This document shows positions 52,501 to 64,000 of a stretch of 64,000 nucleotides of DNA, piece by piece; the stretch's first letter is position 1, and the number at the start of each line of letters is the position of its first letter. Origin of the DNA: Burhinus oedicnemus (taxonomy: Eukaryota; Chordata; Aves; Charadriiformes; Burhinidae); contig VFFE01008906.1 in assembly GCA_008921705.1 (NCBI GenBank), positions 1,579,497 to 1,643,496 on the forward strand. Reading direction: 5' to 3'. The notes under the pieces were generated by a model. That model did no database searches. It was not told where the DNA came from and saw only the letters and a list, made by a program, of their open reading frames with translations. A program made the translations under genes and the position numbers.

Positions 52501-53309
52501 CCAGTAACCTCAAGAGAAACTGAACTAGGTGACCCTGGTACAGCTCTGACTTAGGCTACCTCCTTCCATTTCTGTTAAAATGCTTTATTATAAGCACTGT
52601 GCTAATAAAATCCTCTTGATTTATCTGAACAAATCTCCTAATTTTTTACCAGGTCACTAAAAGGAGTGAATTAGACCATCGGGATATCACTTACTTTAAC
52701 TGACATCCAAGCAAATAACTCAGAGGCTGATTACTTCATAGATGGGTGGAGAATGGCTTTAGGTCATCAGAAAGCCAAGTGCACCACAAGGAGCGATAGC
52801 TCTTTTGAGACCTTTCCAAACTTACATTCTGCACTCCTCCCCACTGATGTCACGCCAACATGCAAGGGCTCAAAGCCATGTCTTAAGCCATCATTACTCA
52901 GCCCTTGGCTCACAAAACCTCAGAAAACAGTAGCAGAACAGACTGAATTTCTCAAGACAAGCACTGGGGGACGTAGAAGGAAAGAAGTGCATCTCCCAAG
53001 GTTTTATGTATTTCACATATGCAGCAATTTTGCAGTTATGTTATTATTTTGTAAAAGCAATCAGGTTGTTCACATAAGTGCTAAGCTCTTTATCAAACTC
53101 CTTTCTACAGCCAGGCTACAGCTGAATACAAAACACATGCAATTACAAGAGACTGGGAGAGGCAGCCTTTTGCCACCCTGACAAGGTTGCTCTGAAGTGC
53201 TGGCTATACTATACACCAGGCCTGTCTCTCTTCCTTTCAGCAAGATCAAGTCTGTCTTTTCCACTTGTGTGTCACAACACCCTCCTCCTCATATGCTACA
53301 AACAGCATT

Positions 53310-53341
53310 ACAACACTCTAGTGTTACAACACCCTAGTGTT
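53310..53341 (+). repeat. 16-bp tandem duplication with palindromic arms
   Basis: ACAACACTCTAGTGTT is followed at once by ACAACACCCTAGTGTT. Each unit carries inverted AACAC/GTGTT arms. Confidence 0.8.
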
Positions 53342-55167
53342 TATACACCTTCTAGCTACTGCAATCTTTCCTGATTTTCACCTCCCAGCTTTTTGAACAC
53401 AGAATCTCAATTTCCATTGAAAAAAATTATGGTAGCCTCATTGTTGAAGACATGAACTTGAAAAACACAACATAAAAAGATATAGGAATTATATTGTTGT
53501 CGACTTAGCAGTCATAACTTGTTAGCCATCAGAAATTGGCTGCAGAAGTCCTTCTCCTCCATGTAGGGGATAAACACAAGCTGATTTCTGAGTTGGGCAT
53601 TGTGGTTGCACCTGCAATAAGACATTTTCCTATGGTCATCATTTTCTTTAAAAAGGGGAAAGTTATGAATGAGAATAGGTGTGTTATTTATAAATGGATT
53701 AAGCCAATTTAAATTCTGTGCTGCAAAGAAGGCATGTACCCACCTTTCCCAATTCCTGCCCTCAGAGCTGCCCAAGTCAGTAGATCCATCATCCATAATA
53801 AACAGAGAAAAAAAAATATAAATTGCTTTCCAGTCAGACCAACTCCCTCATTTGGCTGGCAATGAAGTCACGTAACAGTTAGTGCTGCTCACTCAAGGAG
53901 ATGCATGACTAGCAATTTTAGAGAGAGCAAACTTCAGATCTATTAAGACAATTGTAACAATGCGTGTTCAGAGCATCTCAGAAGGTAAGTGACTTATTTT
54001 GCTTGAGCTTTGCTTGAAGAGTCCAGAAAGAATCCCTTGGTCTCCCTCCCCTGAAGAGGAACCCAGAAAAAAAGGACATATATTACTGAAGACCAGCATT
54101 AATGTTTGAGATATTCTACGTGTCATTTGGAGATACAGAGCCAAGGAGTATCTGGAAATGAGAAACTAAATGTCACATGAACTAGACAGGAAAGTGGGAG
54201 GAGAGGCCTTTGACCATAGGCACTAAAGAGCTACAAACAGAGTATGCCAGCAGAGAAAAACATCTGAAACTGGGGCCAGCAAAGACAGAGCATACTGAAT
54301 AGAAAAGTACTATCTGTGTAAGAGTGTACCCCACCCCTCCAACACAGCCTAATTGATTTAGCCACTGCTTGAGAACAGGTAATTTTATTTGAAACTGGCT
54401 TTTACCTGTCATGGACTGAAATTATCCACTCAAGCCATCAGAACATATTTTATATTCTATACAATTGTAGTCTATTTGTATTCTGTAACAGGTCTTAGGA
54501 CCTCTTATAGAAGCCCAGATTTCAAAAAAAAGTGAGCATGTCCCTGTATCCCTAGAAAATAAGTTAACAGTATTTTCCAGCGTATTCAGTGAATATTATT
54601 GCCAGCACTGTGAAGTCTGCTTTCTGCAACTCGGGGAAAAAAAAAAAAAAAAGCAGCATAATGCAAAATAGGAAGAAACAAAGGAAGCCATAACCACACA
54701 TAAACAGTCTGAACTTCCTCCTCCTTCCTTAGCACAGGGCTTTGTTTTTCCCCTCACAACTGTTTAGATGTTACGAGAGGTCAGAAAGTCAGCTATTAAT
54801 CACCTGAGTTCTCAGGCAGCTGAAGGCAAAGTAACTCACTGCTCATCTGTGCATTAGGAAGCAGTAAACACCCTTTTTTTCAAGCCAAGTTTCATGAACT
54901 GCAAAAAGTCAGATCCTGAGAGCCTGAAGAGGTCTAGATATGGTCCTATTATTGTCAGTAGCTAACTCCAGTTGATTTCACTGGAGAAAGACTGCATTCA
55001 AAATACAGTTTTATATTCTCCCCAGCCTGTCCTTGCATGAGGAATGGTTCAGCTCAGCCAAAGCATCCTGTTCCTCAGCAGAAAATGGGGCAGATCCCAT
55101 GGGCAGAGCAGAGCAAAGAAAACAGAAATCCTTTAGGGGGTGGGGGGAAGGGCAGAAAGGGGAAAAA

Positions 55168-55230
55168 GAAGAAGAAGAAGAAGAAGAAGAAGAAGAAGAA
55201 GAAGAAGAAGAAGAAGAAGAAGAAGAAGAA
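55168..55230 (+). repeat. (GAA)21 microsatellite
   Basis: There are 21 uninterrupted GAA units within a longer purine-only stretch (about 55154-55234). GAA/TTC tracts can adopt triplex structures and are length-unstable. Overlapping open frames on both strands are artefacts of the repeat. Confidence 0.97.
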
Positions 55231-57542
55231 AAAAGCATTTCAGGTAACAAAACAGGGAGAAAGGAGTCCAGTATATTATCTGTGCAGCCATGACCACATC
55301 ATGTGTGATTTGTAGCATACATCTCACATTCAACTAACAGGAGCTGTAGTTATTCTTCTCCTTTACTTTTGTTACCTTTGCACACAGTAAATCCATCTCA
55401 GGAGAAAAAAAAGAAGAAAAAAAAAGAATGCTAGTGTATTTCAAAAGACTTCAATAATGGGCAACAACATAAGCAAGAGATGTCGGTAAAACTGGAACAA
55501 AACCAGCTCTCTGTTGAAAAAGATTTCAAGCCCTATCAAGACTAGCATGTTTAACACTTGTCCTTCATTTACTATAGGTGCAAAACATCAATAAACACTT
55601 TTACAGAAGCAGCTGGTTGAAATAAATGACAGGAAACCCTCCAGGCCTATGTGAGTAGGTTTGGGAATTTGAAGCTTGCAGATGAGCAGCTTTGCTGGTG
55701 AAAGGGATACTAGTGTGCATATACAGTACAAAAACATGTCACCTTATACACATTTGTGTGCAAGACTGGTATGTATGTGACAGAGGTAAGGGGCTGAGTG
55801 AAGAAAAAGTTTGAGAAGAATGAGGAGCTGAAGCCTTACCATAACCATAGGACCACCTGCAGTGTAACCTTGAAAGAGTGGCTCAAAAGTGAGTTATGGA
55901 TCAGTAATACCAGCTGAAAGAAAAAAAAAGGAAAATTATCCTCTAGCACTCTGGAAAATGAGACTTTTATATACCTGGATGCAGCCTTGCTAGTTCATAA
56001 GGACGTACCTGACTTTATCACAAATTTCTCCTTTCAAATCAGATAATCTGTAAGACCCCAAACTGTTGAGTCATGTCAAAGGACTGAGTCCTCAGCTGTA
56101 TCAGTTACATCTGTAGAACATGAAGCATTTCAAACACCCATATAGTTTCACTGAAATAGGTAGAAAGAGGTAGCTGATTCTTCAGAACTTTGCATTTTAA
56201 TTGCTTGCAGAAGGTCCTATCATGGTAAAAATATTGAGCAATTCACCTACTTGTATATAAACACTTATTCCAGGTAAATGAATGCAGCAGGCAGGTAAGT
56301 AACAGTTTGATTTCATCAACATACCCCTCACCAAATTATTGAGCTCTTTATCTTGGAAATTGTATGGGTTTAGCTGAGCCTGATACACAACTGCAGAAGA
56401 TGGATATATGCCTCAATAAAAAGCAAGTCCACGTGTTAGATGACTTGGTCATTTTTTCAGGATGCATAGAAACCTTTCAACATATTTTGAACCAATATTT
56501 CTAATTTTGCATCAGAACAATGGGAGACTGAGTTTGCCTACAGCAACTGATGATCCACAGAGATTCCTCTTTATGCAGTGCATGTTCTTGCATTGTCTAA
56601 ACACAGTGAGAAAAGTCTAATGTGATTTCAGACCCCTGCCCCTTTCATCGCTAACCTAGAGTTGTTTGTGTATCAAAAGGAAGAACACACAACGTGCAGT
56701 CAACCAGACAGAGCTGAACTGCCTGCAGCGAAAACACAAAAGATTGGATATGTAATTTTTTTCTTTGTAGTATAATCATTCTGTCATGTATAATGGATGC
56801 ACAGGCATAGTTTGGGCTTTTGAAAACCTAAAGCAAAGCTTTACTTTATTCCTGTAAATCTCATGGGCTTCAAATTGAAGCATTCCCTTCTGTCAGCAGC
56901 ACAATGGTTAGCAATGAAATTCCATGGCCCAAATAGGACTTTGAGGCCTTAATTACACTTTGAAAATAGACTGTTATTAATGATTTTATTATTTTGGGAG
57001 CATATGAGATATAAAAGCCTTAATACATCTGTAACCCCATAAGAGGTGTGGGAAAGAAGGGACTGAACAACAGATTACCCCAAAATTCTGTTTTCTTCAG
57101 ATGAGTTTAAGACTAAAGATTTCTGGAGATCTGAGAGTGGAGGAGGCTAAAGGTGTTGGGGGTGTGCAGAGGAGGGTACAAAATATCTGGATGTGGAAGA
57201 AATTACTTGGTATATTCTCCAGCCCTAAGGAATTAATCAGGCAATCCTTATCAGTGTGCTTCAGGTGGAGAAGCAAAGTGATGGAGAGTTGGGGCTTTTT
57301 GCTTAGTTGTGGAGCTTGGAGGGAGGCAGAAGGGCAGCACAAAGCTTACAAGAAGATACTGTAAAGACCCTCCCTAACCAAAGTGAACAGTCAGGCTGAA
57401 AAGAATTGAATGGATAAAAATATTTCATACAAAAATTTTTGTTTCTGCCTGACAAGACTGTTTACAGCTCATAATGCCATATATCAAATTATCTCCAGTA
57501 TATGGCTTCATTTTCTTCACGAGATAACCAGAAACGTTGTCA

Positions 57543-57645
57543 GCCTTGTTTTACAGAAAGGGAATTATGGCAAAAACAGACCATATGACATGCCCAGAGT
57601 CAGCCATGAAGTCTCTGGCTGAGGTGGGAAAGGGTTAGAGTCCTA
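57543..57645 (+). mobile_element. MIR-like SINE relic
   Basis: CCTTGTTTTACAGAAAGGGA, then ATTATGGCAAAAACAGACC, ATATGACATGCCCAGAGTCA, GCCATGAAGTCTCTGGCTGA and GGGTTAGAGTCCT match in order the sense MIR core: 'cattttacagatgagg...gaggcacagaga...tgacttgcccaaggtcacacag...tggcagag...aaccca'. Confidence 0.55.
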
Positions 57646-59894
57646 TCTTTTTTAGGTGACATAACTGCAAGATCACAGTTGCTTTCCTAAATGAAAATCA
57701 TATTTTCATAGTGATGACTCTGAGCTGTAGTGCCCAAATTGTGATCAAAGCTTTGGATGCCTGGCATCTAGGGCATTCAAAACATTATTTCAGCATGATT
57801 CATTATAAAGGAAGAGGCTAGCCACTACACTCGGATACAGATTTTCAGTTTTTGAAGTGGTCAGTACTAAAATGCTGGTTCTGATAGCACCTGGCCAAAC
57901 TTGGTCAGGTCCTCATTGTGCCACCATTCAAGAGATACAAGCCCTCCAAACAAATAATAACAAACCATATGCTTGTGACCTGGTCATGAGACCTCCTGCA
58001 GGTCTATGACCTCCTAGGTCATTGGCCTTCTACTGCCTATTGCGCTTGCTTGTTCCTCCTGTTCTTGCTCCTATTTTGAGCAAGCAGAGTCCAGTAACGG
58101 CACACATGCAGCCATAATTCCAGCCCTGATGAGTTTTTAGGCTCAGGAGTGTACAGAGGAAATTCCACCAGCACAGCTACCACAAGATTATCCAGAAGAG
58201 GGAGTGCATAGTATACATACACATAAAAACGTATTTTGCTACTCTGTATCCTCATTGCAGAGCACAGAGGCTCTGCAAATGTCCAGCCCAATTTTAGACT
58301 CTGCTACATGCGCAGTGCTGCATACAGCTCCGTGAAATATCTACTGCACAGCTCGTCCAACAATGTATCACTCCTCTTTGCTGTGTGTCGTTTGAGATTT
58401 TCTTGGAAGTTTTTAAATTAAAAAAACACTTATTTTTGCTTTTTGAGAAGCTTGTTTTACATATCAGCTTGTTAATCAGAATTCATTTCTCAAGCTACAA
58501 TTTAAGTAAATTTGGTTCCAAGCCCTTTACGATTGTTCTTGCTCCCTGATTTGGTAAGTAGCTTGTAAGAAATGTTGCAGAATGCAAATCAGAGTTAATT
58601 GGTCAGACTTATTCAAGAGTGAAGTTTATAAATTCGCTTTCCGTGAACTGTGGAGTTTTTCCAAGTAGAACTTCCACTTACATTTATCTGGTTTTGTAAC
58701 AACAGACCAAAACGGTACCTAGACAGTGTTGGAGGTGCCCTTGACAATTAAAAATGCAGTCAACCACAAGAACAAAGCCACAGGCAACCACCATGTACAG
58801 TAATTAACTAGTTAGCCCTAGATTATGAAAAGGAAGCAAGAAATGGGCAGGCATATTAAAACAAGTTTATAAAGAAAACAACTCTAGTAATGTTTTCATG
58901 TTTTTCTTAATTTCTGCTTTGACACGTCTCTCCCCCCGCCTCAACACACACTGTTGAATATCCTCCTTAATTACATTCTTTGTATATTGAACTAAATCTC
59001 TGACCTTGGTTTGTCTTTTTTCCATTTTGCTTATCTTCATCCTTCTCTCTAGTTAAGAAAAAAGCCCACAAGACTTAATTTTGAAAGAAGGATTGAAAGG
59101 CTATATAAACTTTGTTTAGCTCCCAGTAATAGTATAAATAGTAATAACAGGATTCTTTAAATGATTATTACCTGTTTTTATGTGCCTTCCTTACCTAACC
59201 TTTGTCTTTTTTTTTTTAATGTTTTTTACAGATTATCAAGAGCTAGTATTCTGCTGACTTTCGTTATTCATTAAAAATGAAGTTCAAGGACATTGTAGCT
59301 ACAACTGATAAATACATGTTATGCTTTCAAAAATAAATAACTTCCATTGCAGTGCAGTGAGTAAGATTTTGAAATGAAAAAAATTGAAAGACACTTCCTC
59401 CCCGTGTTGGATTATTGAGAAATTCTATGTAAGTATGTTAAAAAGAAAGTCACCGCTGTAATTTAAAATATCAGTACAATATACTGGTTTATCTTGCTCA
59501 GCTTGCACCCTTTTTCTACAGAGGAAACAAAAAAATCAAAATAGCAAGTTCAGGTAACAACTCCTGCTTATCTGCAGAAAGGTAAATAACCAAGGAAGTA
59601 ATCAGTATTAACTTGCAATTTATTAACATTGTTTCAGCTCTGTTATCAAGGCCTGAAAAGTTTAAGGCCCGGGTCCAGACTGGATTCACCCGATCTCTGA
59701 CTACACAAGGAGCAGAAGGAGCCCAAGGAAGGCACAGCAAAGCAGAGGCATCTCTTATAATGATTCTCATTGTGGAAGGTATTTATTCCTTTAGGAAAGT
59801 GGGAGAAGAGGCAGGAATGGCTTCTCCTTTCACCTGCTCCTAGCACACTGGACAGTTTGCTAGCTGTACACATAAGCGGGCCTGTGTTGTGATT

Positions 59895-59912
59895 CCTGGA
59901 CAAGTGTCCAGG
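59895..59912. repeat. 8-bp perfect inverted repeat
   Basis: CCTGGACA and TGTCCAGG are separated by AG. It may be a small hairpin or dyad protein-binding site within a locally GC-richer patch (59880-60010). Confidence 0.6.
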
Positions 59913-62900
59913 AGGGCACTGTCAGAGGGCAGGGAGGTGCCTGCTGGCTGGGAACCTAAAGGTCTTCTGACTCCCTGAGGCTGCGCAGGTCAATGATTGC
60001 ATCCAGCACAGGCCAGTACTGAGCACACAGGTGAGCCCTAAGAGATAAGGGACAAGGCACCATGCAACAGTGGTTTAACAGCCCAGGCTTTGCTGTTCAA
60101 TGCAAGAACTAGCAGAATATCTATGGACATCTGGAGAGCAGGAGATACATGTCACTATATGCAAGTTTCTTTAACCTTTTAACAGGCCTAAGTCAGCAGC
60201 GTTGAAAGAGGAGACATTCCAAGGTGCTTTTTAGGAGAGAGACAGCAGTAGATTTTGCTTGCTGATACAGACAAAGTCATTCTGACTTGTTTCCATGAAA
60301 CTCCCGAGGTTTGTCCAGCATAAGGATGACTGGGCGCACACAACAACTTGTACCACAATGCTTGGCAAAGACACTAGCTTTTGTTTAGTAGCGTCCAAAG
60401 GACTAATAAACCACTTAATTATTTGCAATCAAACATACAGTAAAGTCATCTACGATAGCATTCAGCATACCAGTTTTGTCAACTGACTCAACCCTTCACT
60501 GTGGTTGCTATGAATGGGGTGGAAGTTTAAAGGCTTGCCGCTAACAAAGGCTGAAAAAAATAATCCTCCTCATTTACGTGTATCAGTCATTCAAACAAAA
60601 GAAGGGAATGGCAGTAAGTTACACTAGCTGAATAACTAGTATCAATAAGAACAGTTATGGAAAGTAGAAAATGACGACAAAACTAGAGCCCAGTGTCACA
60701 GAGTGCTGGAATCCTGGCACAGAGCAATGAATTACCCTAACATGACTTTGATTTCTTTAAAAGATGAGGGTATGTTGTTCCTTTTACCACCTGCTCCAAG
60801 GATTGATTTGCTAAATTTCTAGAAGCTGAACCTGTTATTTCTATTTTATTTAGTGGTTGAGCTAAAGTTCAGCTGGAAAAAAAAACCCCAAACATAAAAT
60901 CTACACCTTGGTGGAATCCAGTGCAAGCTCTTCTACAGGACTTTCCCGTGAGGAGAAAACAAGTCCCTTCTTGTCGACCAAATTTCTGGACTGAAGTACA
61001 GGACGAACAAAAAGCTACAGAACATCTTGTTACACAAACCAGCTATTCTTAGTTTACTTTAGGAGCTGAAGCTGTCTGCATAATCATTATAGTCTCCTGA
61101 GCTACTCAAAGCATCTAACTTAGAGCCATCTCCCCTCCTATTGAGCCCAAAGGGCGCCTTGGTTCATAGGTTATGCCAATCCAATCCACAAATACTTATA
61201 AAATAGTTTTGTTGAACACTTTGCAGTTTTGACCTCCTTCAGTTTCTTTACTCCTTGAGTTTTTGCAAGGATTTGCATACCTCTGTTAAAAGCAGGACAA
61301 TCTATGTACCTGCCTGATTTGATAAGAAAATTAATTTCCTGCTAGAGTAGGATTTTCATTATTTTTTTTACATATGAATACCTGATGCTGGCAGAGTAGC
61401 CATCAAAGGTAATGAAGTATTTGTAAGTCCTGGGCCCCTGATTTTAACAAGTAAGAAGATACTACACTGACAGTCTATATTTTATCTTTTGTTTTCAGAG
61501 TTGTCACATAAACTTAATGCTTCTAAAGAGATTCATAGCATATTTGAGGTCCTATGGGTTGTTTGAAAAAAGAACTATGAAGACTTCAATGTACCTTTCT
61601 TTCCCTTTATAGACTCCAAACAAGCAGTACACAGAAAGGTTAAACCAAGATATGGAAGAAAGAAAATCAACAGAAATTCCCGTTGTACGGTTGTTTGCAC
61701 AACTCCCATCTCATGTGTTTAGAAAGACCACAAACATCAGATGTGCCAGTGGTTCTTGGACAGGGTTTGGGGGTCTTGGGGTTTTTTTGTTTTGTTTTGG
61801 GTTTTTTTAGGAGGCCTTAAGCCTGAGCTGCTAGCAGCGACTTCATCAAAAACCCCAAAGCAACAATAACAGCAAAAAACAGCCTCCCACACACTCACCT
61901 GCTCTTTGGATTTGTATGTTTCTGGGGGGGTCTTTTTTTCATTTTTTAAATAGGTCATTTGCTAATTTGCCAGAATGACACGAGACATTCGATGAAGTAG
62001 ATCTGTGCCTTATCTGCAAAGCTTAGGCAGCAGAGCAATAAAATATAACAACTAGCATTTCAATTCTCCAAGCAATTTTGTTATTCCAATTCTGCAGTAG
62101 AACCTTGATTTAGCACAAAGTCTTCTCTCATTGGAAATCTGCTTGAACTACCAGTTCAGCAATACTAACACATCTGTGGAACAGCAGCATAGGGAGCCCA
62201 CGAGAAAGAGATACGATTTCCGCTCCCCTCCCCAGTAATGCATAAGTCCCAGTTGAGTGTATTTCAGCTAAGAGCTGCTCTGGTGCAATGGCAGTAGCCT
62301 ATACAGAGTCAGCATTTTTGCAGGAGTGAAAGCCAAAGTAATCACCACAGCTTTAAGGGAGGAGACTACATATAAGTGGGTAAACTTGTTAAAAATAGAG
62401 AGAAAGGGTACCTAACAGAGAAATACTTGCAGGTTTTGTGACGACTTAAGAGCCCTGTACAATGCAAATGTTTATCAAAAGGTTTGAGAAAGAGATAAGA
62501 AGGCATGGCCAAACAGAATAAGGGAAGTTATTAAGCAGGTGTCCGTCAAAAAGCTGAAGTACAAATGAAGACAATAGGAAGCACTGCAAACCCCAGCACG
62601 TTAAACGTAAAACACAAAACTAAAGAAAATATTAAGGCAGGCCAAACCAAACTTTTTTAGGAACAATTTGTAAAAGGCAAAGAAGAAGTTATTGAACAAA
62701 GACAAAAATTAACTATGACCTGACATCAGGATCAGATAATGTTAATGCAACAGACTGGTGACAGATTCTGAAGGATTTCAGTGATGTGATTCATGGATTA
62801 CTAAGTATGGCATGTAACATCTCTCTTGAAAGCGGGAACTTGGGAAGTGGCAAGTAACACACCAACTATTAACATGGGTATTAATAGAGGTCTGGAAAAC

Positions 62901-64000
62901 TACAGATATCTGACATCTGAGTCAGGCAAATTAATTTCAAAAGCTTTTGATTTTAAGACTAAGATCTTCTAGAGGATCTGAAGTCTGATAAAACTCAGTG
63001 TAAGGCACAGGGTTCCTGTGGTCACGGTGCTCTTGTGTGCTTCTCCTCAAATGTGGATGACTATGGATTGAAACAGACAGACTTTTGTGTATTTTCCAAA
63101 GGTAATCCCCACCTGCAACAGTTTTATAGTAGTACAGTCTCAAAGTGACAAAGGTATAAATTACTATGACTAGTTTACTAGTCTCTGGAATAAAGAATAA
63201 CTTCTTCTTCTCTTTTGACTTATCCTGGCAGTGTTGCAGGCATTGGTTTTAATGTTTGATTTTGATAGCTTCAAGGTCACCACATACCAGAGCCATTCAG
63301 AAGATTCATGTTTCTCCAGTTACTTTTGAATATGTATGTTTGTGGGCTTGTTTTCTTTTTTTTTTTTAATAAAAAAAGTAAGGTCCTTCAGTATTGACAC
63401 ATGCAGTCTGTCTCATAACATTATTTAGAACTAGTTCTTCATGTTTTGTTACGTGTAGAGCAATTAAATACACCTAAAGAACCAATATATTTCATGTTCA
63501 ATTTATTCTGGTTGGAGTCTGTTTCCCACAAGTTATAAGAAAGGATCAGGTCTTGTCCTGCTCTTTCTCCCAGCCATCATTACTGTTACGACCTAGGAGA
63601 AACACCCAAAATCAGCTTGTACTGTTGCTAGTAAAAGTATCCATCTGAATGATTACTAAGTACAGCATCAGACAGCTGCAGTGGAAACAAGTCCCCTCAA
63701 TAGTTATATTGCAAACATCGGAATAGTTAGATGTAAGCCCAAGCTGATGTAGGCTTGTTTTGTAAATCAGACTCTTGCACAATGGAGATCAATTACACTT
63801 TATCAAGTCTTTCTCTGCTCCCTGATTTAAAATTCATACCAAACTTGGTCCATGAAGACAAGTCCATTTATAATTTTTTTCCTCCTTATTAGTAGATCTT
63901 AGATACCAATATGAGATCACCCTCATTTATTCTGCTTAGTTATACTTGAGTTCTCTTGATTTTATATGGATGAACTGCAATTAGTTATGAGAGGGGGAAA

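Larger units (their letters stand above)
48416..64000. other. Intergenic DNA to window end, no gene seen
   Basis: About 15.6 kb with few recognisable repeats: a (GAA)21 run, a MIR-like relic near 57543, two small tandem duplications and T/G-rich low complexity near 48723-48768 and 61770-61810. The largest frames are 142 codons (52753-53181, plus) and 118 codons (51670-52026, plus), with no domains recognised. Poly-Lys, poly-Glu and poly-Ser frames around 55011-55333 are translations of the microsatellite. Confidence 0.65.

Noticed and set aside
52753..53181. 142-codon plus-strand frame as a small gene
   Set aside because: No domain, signal peptide or similarity that I can recognise. No repeat explains it either, but evidence for coding is lacking.
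55011..55333. Poly-Glu, poly-Lys, poly-Ser and poly-Leu proteins
   Set aside because: They are translations of the (GAA)21 microsatellite in its various frames.
1..64000. CRISPR arrays, operons, tRNA or rRNA genes
   Set aside because: No regularly spaced direct repeats, no cloverleaf-like boxes and no rRNA motifs were seen. The window is vertebrate nuclear DNA.

Overview
This window is vertebrate nuclear DNA and almost certainly avian. It carries many 5'-truncated CR1 LINEs that end in ATTCTATG-type 3' repeats, and two solo LTRs of one endogenous retrovirus family with 5-bp target duplications. It also has eroded MIR-like SINE relics and one GC-rich CpG island in an otherwise AT-rich, gene-poor background. 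The species cannot be named from the sequence.

Only one protein-coding gene is visible. At 7175-7442 on the minus strand lies the first coding exon of hemicentin-1 (HMCN1, fibulin-6). It encodes a signal peptide and the start of the von Willebrand A domain, and ends at a clear GT splice donor. The rest of this very large extracellular-matrix gene lies off the left edge, so 1-7174 is the beginning of intron 1. The CpG island at about 7060-8030 covers the exon and the presumed promoter. From about 8030 to 64000 the window is the region upstream of HMCN1. I find no convincing coding gene there; the ORFs are short, lack recognisable domains, and look like chance frames or decayed LINE reverse transcriptase.

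Layout: 1-7174 HMCN1 intron 1, with a CR1 at 1165-2030; 7060-8030 CpG island and exon 1; 8.0-19.0 kb unique DNA with MIR-like relics and a G-rich tract; 19.0-22.5 kb a repeat cluster (two minus-strand CR1 pieces, a solo LTR, a plus-strand CR1 tail); 22.5-41.9 kb mostly unique DNA with small CR1 tails and a possible hAT-type MITE; 41.9-45.8 kb a second cluster (solo LTR, then a CR1 interrupted by a younger antisense CR1); 47.3-48.4 kb two CR1s meeting tail to tail; 48.4-64 kb unique DNA with a (GAA)21 microsatellite.

No novel multi-gene system is present. The points most worth checking are a CR1 lineage whose copies share Asn in place of the first catalytic Asp of the reverse-transcriptase FADD box, the nested CR1 insertion with a candidate target duplication, the oppositely oriented solo LTR pair, and the long gene-free flank of HMCN1.
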